From Marimicrobium sp913061115 (GTDB lineage Bacteria; Pseudomonadota; Gammaproteobacteria; Pseudomonadales; Halieaceae), in the NCBI RefSeq assembly GCF_047729875.1, contig NZ_CP159826.1, positions 2,976,001-3,040,000 of the forward strand: a stretch of DNA of 64,000 nt, given 5' to 3'. Position 1 is the first letter of the stretch, and every line of letters starts with the position of its first letter. This document shows, piece by piece, positions 62,093 through 64,000 of the stretch. Below the pieces are notes generated by a model, which worked only from the letters and a program-made list of their open reading frames with translations, had not been told where the DNA came from and made no database searches. A program made the translations under genes and the position numbers.

Positions 62093-63220
62093 TTAGCTGG
62101 CGGCAAAGCGGGCGGTATGGTGATCCGTGCTGCCAAACGAAAATTGAATCGCGGTAAGGCGCTTAAAATAATGTCCGACATCAAGCTCGTCGGTGACACC
62201 AATGCCCCCGTGAATTTGAATCGACTCTTCGCCCACCAGTCGCGCCGCCTTGCCAATGCGGCTTTTAGCGGCCGACACCGCTTTAGGTGCATGTCCACTT
62301 AGGCTGTCCATCTCCATCGCTGCCATGAGCAAAATAGATTTGGCCTGGGCAAGCTCTATAAACATATTCGCCATGCGATGTTGCAGTGCCTGAAAGGTTG
62401 AAAGTGTCACCTTGAATTGCTTGCGAATTTTACTGTATTCGACTGTTTTCATCAGCGACATTTCCATGGCGCCAACCGCTTCTGCACAGACCGCTAGAGC
62501 TGCCTTATCAACAGTCATTTCAATCACCTCAATGGCTTCACCTACATTACCTAATAGGTTGCTTGCAGGAAGCGCAACATTATCAAACCAAATATCTGCC
62601 GCTCGCTGGCCATCGACACTGGCATAACACTCGCGGCGAACACCTGGCGTGCTGGCATCGACCCAAACCAGACTGATCCCTTCGCGATCGCAAGATTCAC
62701 CAGACGTGCGCACTGAGACCAGAATTTTTTCAGCTGCTGCGCCATTCAATACCACCGACTTATGCCCGTTAAGTACCATCTCGTCGCCATTGATCACGGC
62801 GCTACATTGCACGTTAGACAGTTCATAGCGGCTTTGTGGTTCAGCATAGGCAAAAGCCAATTGCAGCGATCCTTCCATGAGTGGCGCTAGCAGTGTCGCT
62901 TTTTGTTCGCTGCTGCCAGCCTCGCTGATTACCGTACCCGCGAGTATGGTGTTGGCTAGAAATGGCTCGACCAGCAAGCCTTTGCCAAACTCTTGCATGG
63001 CCACGATCAAATCAACCGCGCTACCGCCAAAACCGCCGTCGTCTTCTTTAAAGGGTATGGTCAACCAGCCGAGCTCGGCAAAGAGTTGCCAATGCTCAGC
63101 GCTAAATCCTGTGGCACTTTTAGCAATAGCTTGGCGGCTATCCCAATCATAGTCTTGGCTAATAAATTTACTGACGCTTTGTTGCAGCATCTGCTGTTCT
63201 TCACTGTATGAAAAATCCAT
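62093..63220 (-). CDS. Acyl-CoA dehydrogenase, smaller-subunit type
   Basis: The 375-residue protein begins MDFSYSEEQQMLQQSVSKF, includes RKQFKVTLSTFQALQHRMAN, and ends with IHGGIGVTDELDVGHYFKRL. It resembles the second subunit of steroid-type heteromeric dehydrogenases, with GVTDE where the other two small subunits in the window carry TWE. ATG 63220 has a G-rich stretch upstream; the open frame to 63355 overlaps the upstream gene and is ignored. It is 13 bases from the partner FadE at the window edge. Confidence 0.82.
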   Translation of the reverse strand: MDFSYSEEQQMLQQSVSKFISQDYDWDSRQAIAKSATGFSAEHWQLFAELGWLTIPFKEDDGGFGGSAVDLIVAMQEFGKGLLVEPFLANTILAGTVISEAGSSEQKATLLAPLMEGSLQLAFAYAEPQSRYELSNVQCSAVINGDEMVLNGHKSVVLNGAAAEKILVSVRTSGESCDREGISLVWVDASTPGVRRECYASVDGQRAADIWFDNVALPASNLLGNVGEAIEVIEMTVDKAALAVCAEAVGAMEMSLMKTVEYSKIRKQFKVTLSTFQALQHRMANMFIELAQAKSILLMAAMEMDSLSGHAPKAVSAAKSRIGKAARLVGEESIQIHGGIGVTDELDVGHYFKRLTAIQFSFGSTDHHTARFAAS

Positions 63221-63233
63221 TGTCTTTCCCCGC

Positions 63234-64000
63234 TTACAGGCCGAGTACGGCTTTGCAGATAATATTGGTTTGAATTTCGTTACTGCCGCCATAAATAGTG
63301 GCTTTGCGGTTATTGAAGTAAGTGGGTGCACTGCCAGCCGCTTGATCAGGACCAATCGCTACACCCTCAAATCCCTGTAGAAACTGATCACGAACAAAAG
63401 GTAGCGCGTAATAGCCTGCCAATTCCACATTAAGCATATCGATGGCCTGTTGTATTTCAGTACCTTTTATTTTCAAAATAGACGACTCAGGCCCTGGCGC
63501 CTTCCCCGTACTCACCTCAGCCAATGTCTTGAGCTCGGTGTACTCAAGAGCCAACAATTCAATTTCTAACTCAGCAACTTTTTGCTGCCAAGCGGAATTA
63601 TCGCTCAACATAGTCTTAGTGCCCGATAGGCCATCGCTAGTGTGCGCCGCTTTTTCTTTCAGGTCTTGCAGGCGTTTTTTACTTTTGGCAACACCGGCAA
63701 TATTTGTGCGCTCATGGGTCAGTAATACCTTGGCATAGGTCCAACCTTTGCCTTCTTCGCCAATCAGGTTTTCTGCTGGCACGCGCACATTATCAAAATG
63801 TACTTCATTAACCTCGGGCGAACCGTCCAACAAATAAATAGGCGAAAGATTAATACCTGGCGTTTTCATATTAATCAATAAAAAGGAGATAGCATTTTGA
63901 TTTTTAACATCAGCAGCACCGGTGCGAACTAAGCAAAATATCCAATCGGCATGCTGGCCCAGTGTGGTCCAAGTTTTGGTGCCATTTACCACGTATTCAT
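63234..64000 (-). CDS. Acyl-CoA dehydrogenase, larger-subunit type, partial (5' end beyond right edge)
   Basis: The C-terminal ~255 residues are present. The frame is open through base 64000 and the visible portion starts inside the nucleotide/substrate loop (EYVVNGTKTWTTLGQHADW). It ends with YGGSNEIQTNIICKAVLGL, the larger-subunit type tail. With the neighbouring small subunit it would form a two-part dehydrogenase, perhaps for a steroid side chain. Bases before the visible part lie outside the window, so the start and full length cannot be given. Confidence 0.85.
   Translation of the reverse strand, partial: EYVVNGTKTWTTLGQHADWIFCLVRTGAADVKNQNAISFLLINMKTPGINLSPIYLLDGSPEVNEVHFDNVRVPAENLIGEEGKGWTYAKVLLTHERTNIAGVAKSKKRLQDLKEKAAHTSDGLSGTKTMLSDNSAWQQKVAELEIELLALEYTELKTLAEVSTGKAPGPESSILKIKGTEIQQAIDMLNVELAGYYALPFVRDQFLQGFEGVAIGPDQAAGSAPTYFNNRKATIYGGSNEIQTNIICKAVLGL

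Noticed and set aside
1..64000. tRNA, rRNA, CRISPR array, insertion sequence or prophage
   Set aside because: Reading both strands I found no cloverleaf, repeat-spacer pattern, transposase or integrase; absence is by eye only and a tRNAscan or IS search would be needed to be sure.

Overview
The window looks like part of the chromosome of a free-living, probably marine gammaproteobacterium (inference). The grounds are a complete type II secretion operon, the nadA-bepA pair, miaE, FabV as an enoyl reductase, homodimeric-type AceE with a one-lipoyl AceF, and a large steroid-ring degradation island. The base composition is moderate, genes are tightly packed, and most run on the minus strand. I saw no rRNA, tRNA, CRISPR array, transposase or phage gene.

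Layout: (1) 1-3.9 kb is housekeeping and signalling: a GGDEF protein cut by the left edge, nadA, and the outer-membrane quality-control protease bepA. (2) 4.0-16.4 kb is an accessory region of small-molecule and glycan modification: three phytanoyl-CoA dioxygenase-like enzymes, a methyltransferase, two separate GT2 glycosyltransferases, a sulfotransferase, an AmpG-like permease, and a 1155-residue protein that joins sulfotransferase, GT2 and GT4 domains. (3) 16.4-19.7 kb holds an exported parvulin-type isomerase, an unrecognised 543-residue exported protein with its own strong-looking promoter, ribosome site and terminator, and a small lipoprotein. (4) 19.9-30.2 kb is a type II secretion operon in the order gspE-F-G-H-I-J-K-L-M-C-D.

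(5) 30.3-49.2 kb is an unbroken minus-strand run whose core matches, almost gene for gene, the KstR2-regulated C/D-ring (HIP) steroid pathway of mycobacteria: fadD3, ipdA, ipdB, ipdC, echA20, fadA6, ipdF, fadE30 and further acyl-CoA dehydrogenase pairs. Where mycobacteria use a TetR regulator, this cluster holds two overlapping Lrp/AsnC-type genes. A second acyl-CoA ligase, a metallo-beta-lactamase-fold hydrolase and FabV lie upstream in the same direction. FadD3 activates the two-ring propionate left after A/B-ring removal. FadE30, IpdF, thiolase and hydratase-type enzymes shorten it. EchA20 opens ring D and IpdAB opens ring C. FadE pairs and FadA6 then release central metabolites.

(6) 49.3-60.0 kb is housekeeping again: miaE with a glycosyltransferase-like gene, the pyruvate dehydrogenase genes aceE-aceF, an M16 lipoprotein protease, a PerM-type permease and a TusA-like protein. 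(7) 60.1-64.0 kb returns to CoA catabolism: a crotonase, a bile acid:sodium symporter family transporter and an acyl-CoA dehydrogenase pair that runs off the right edge. This suggests that steroid uptake or side-chain genes continue beyond the window.

The functional calls rest on recognised motifs and remembered family sequences. No database search was possible.
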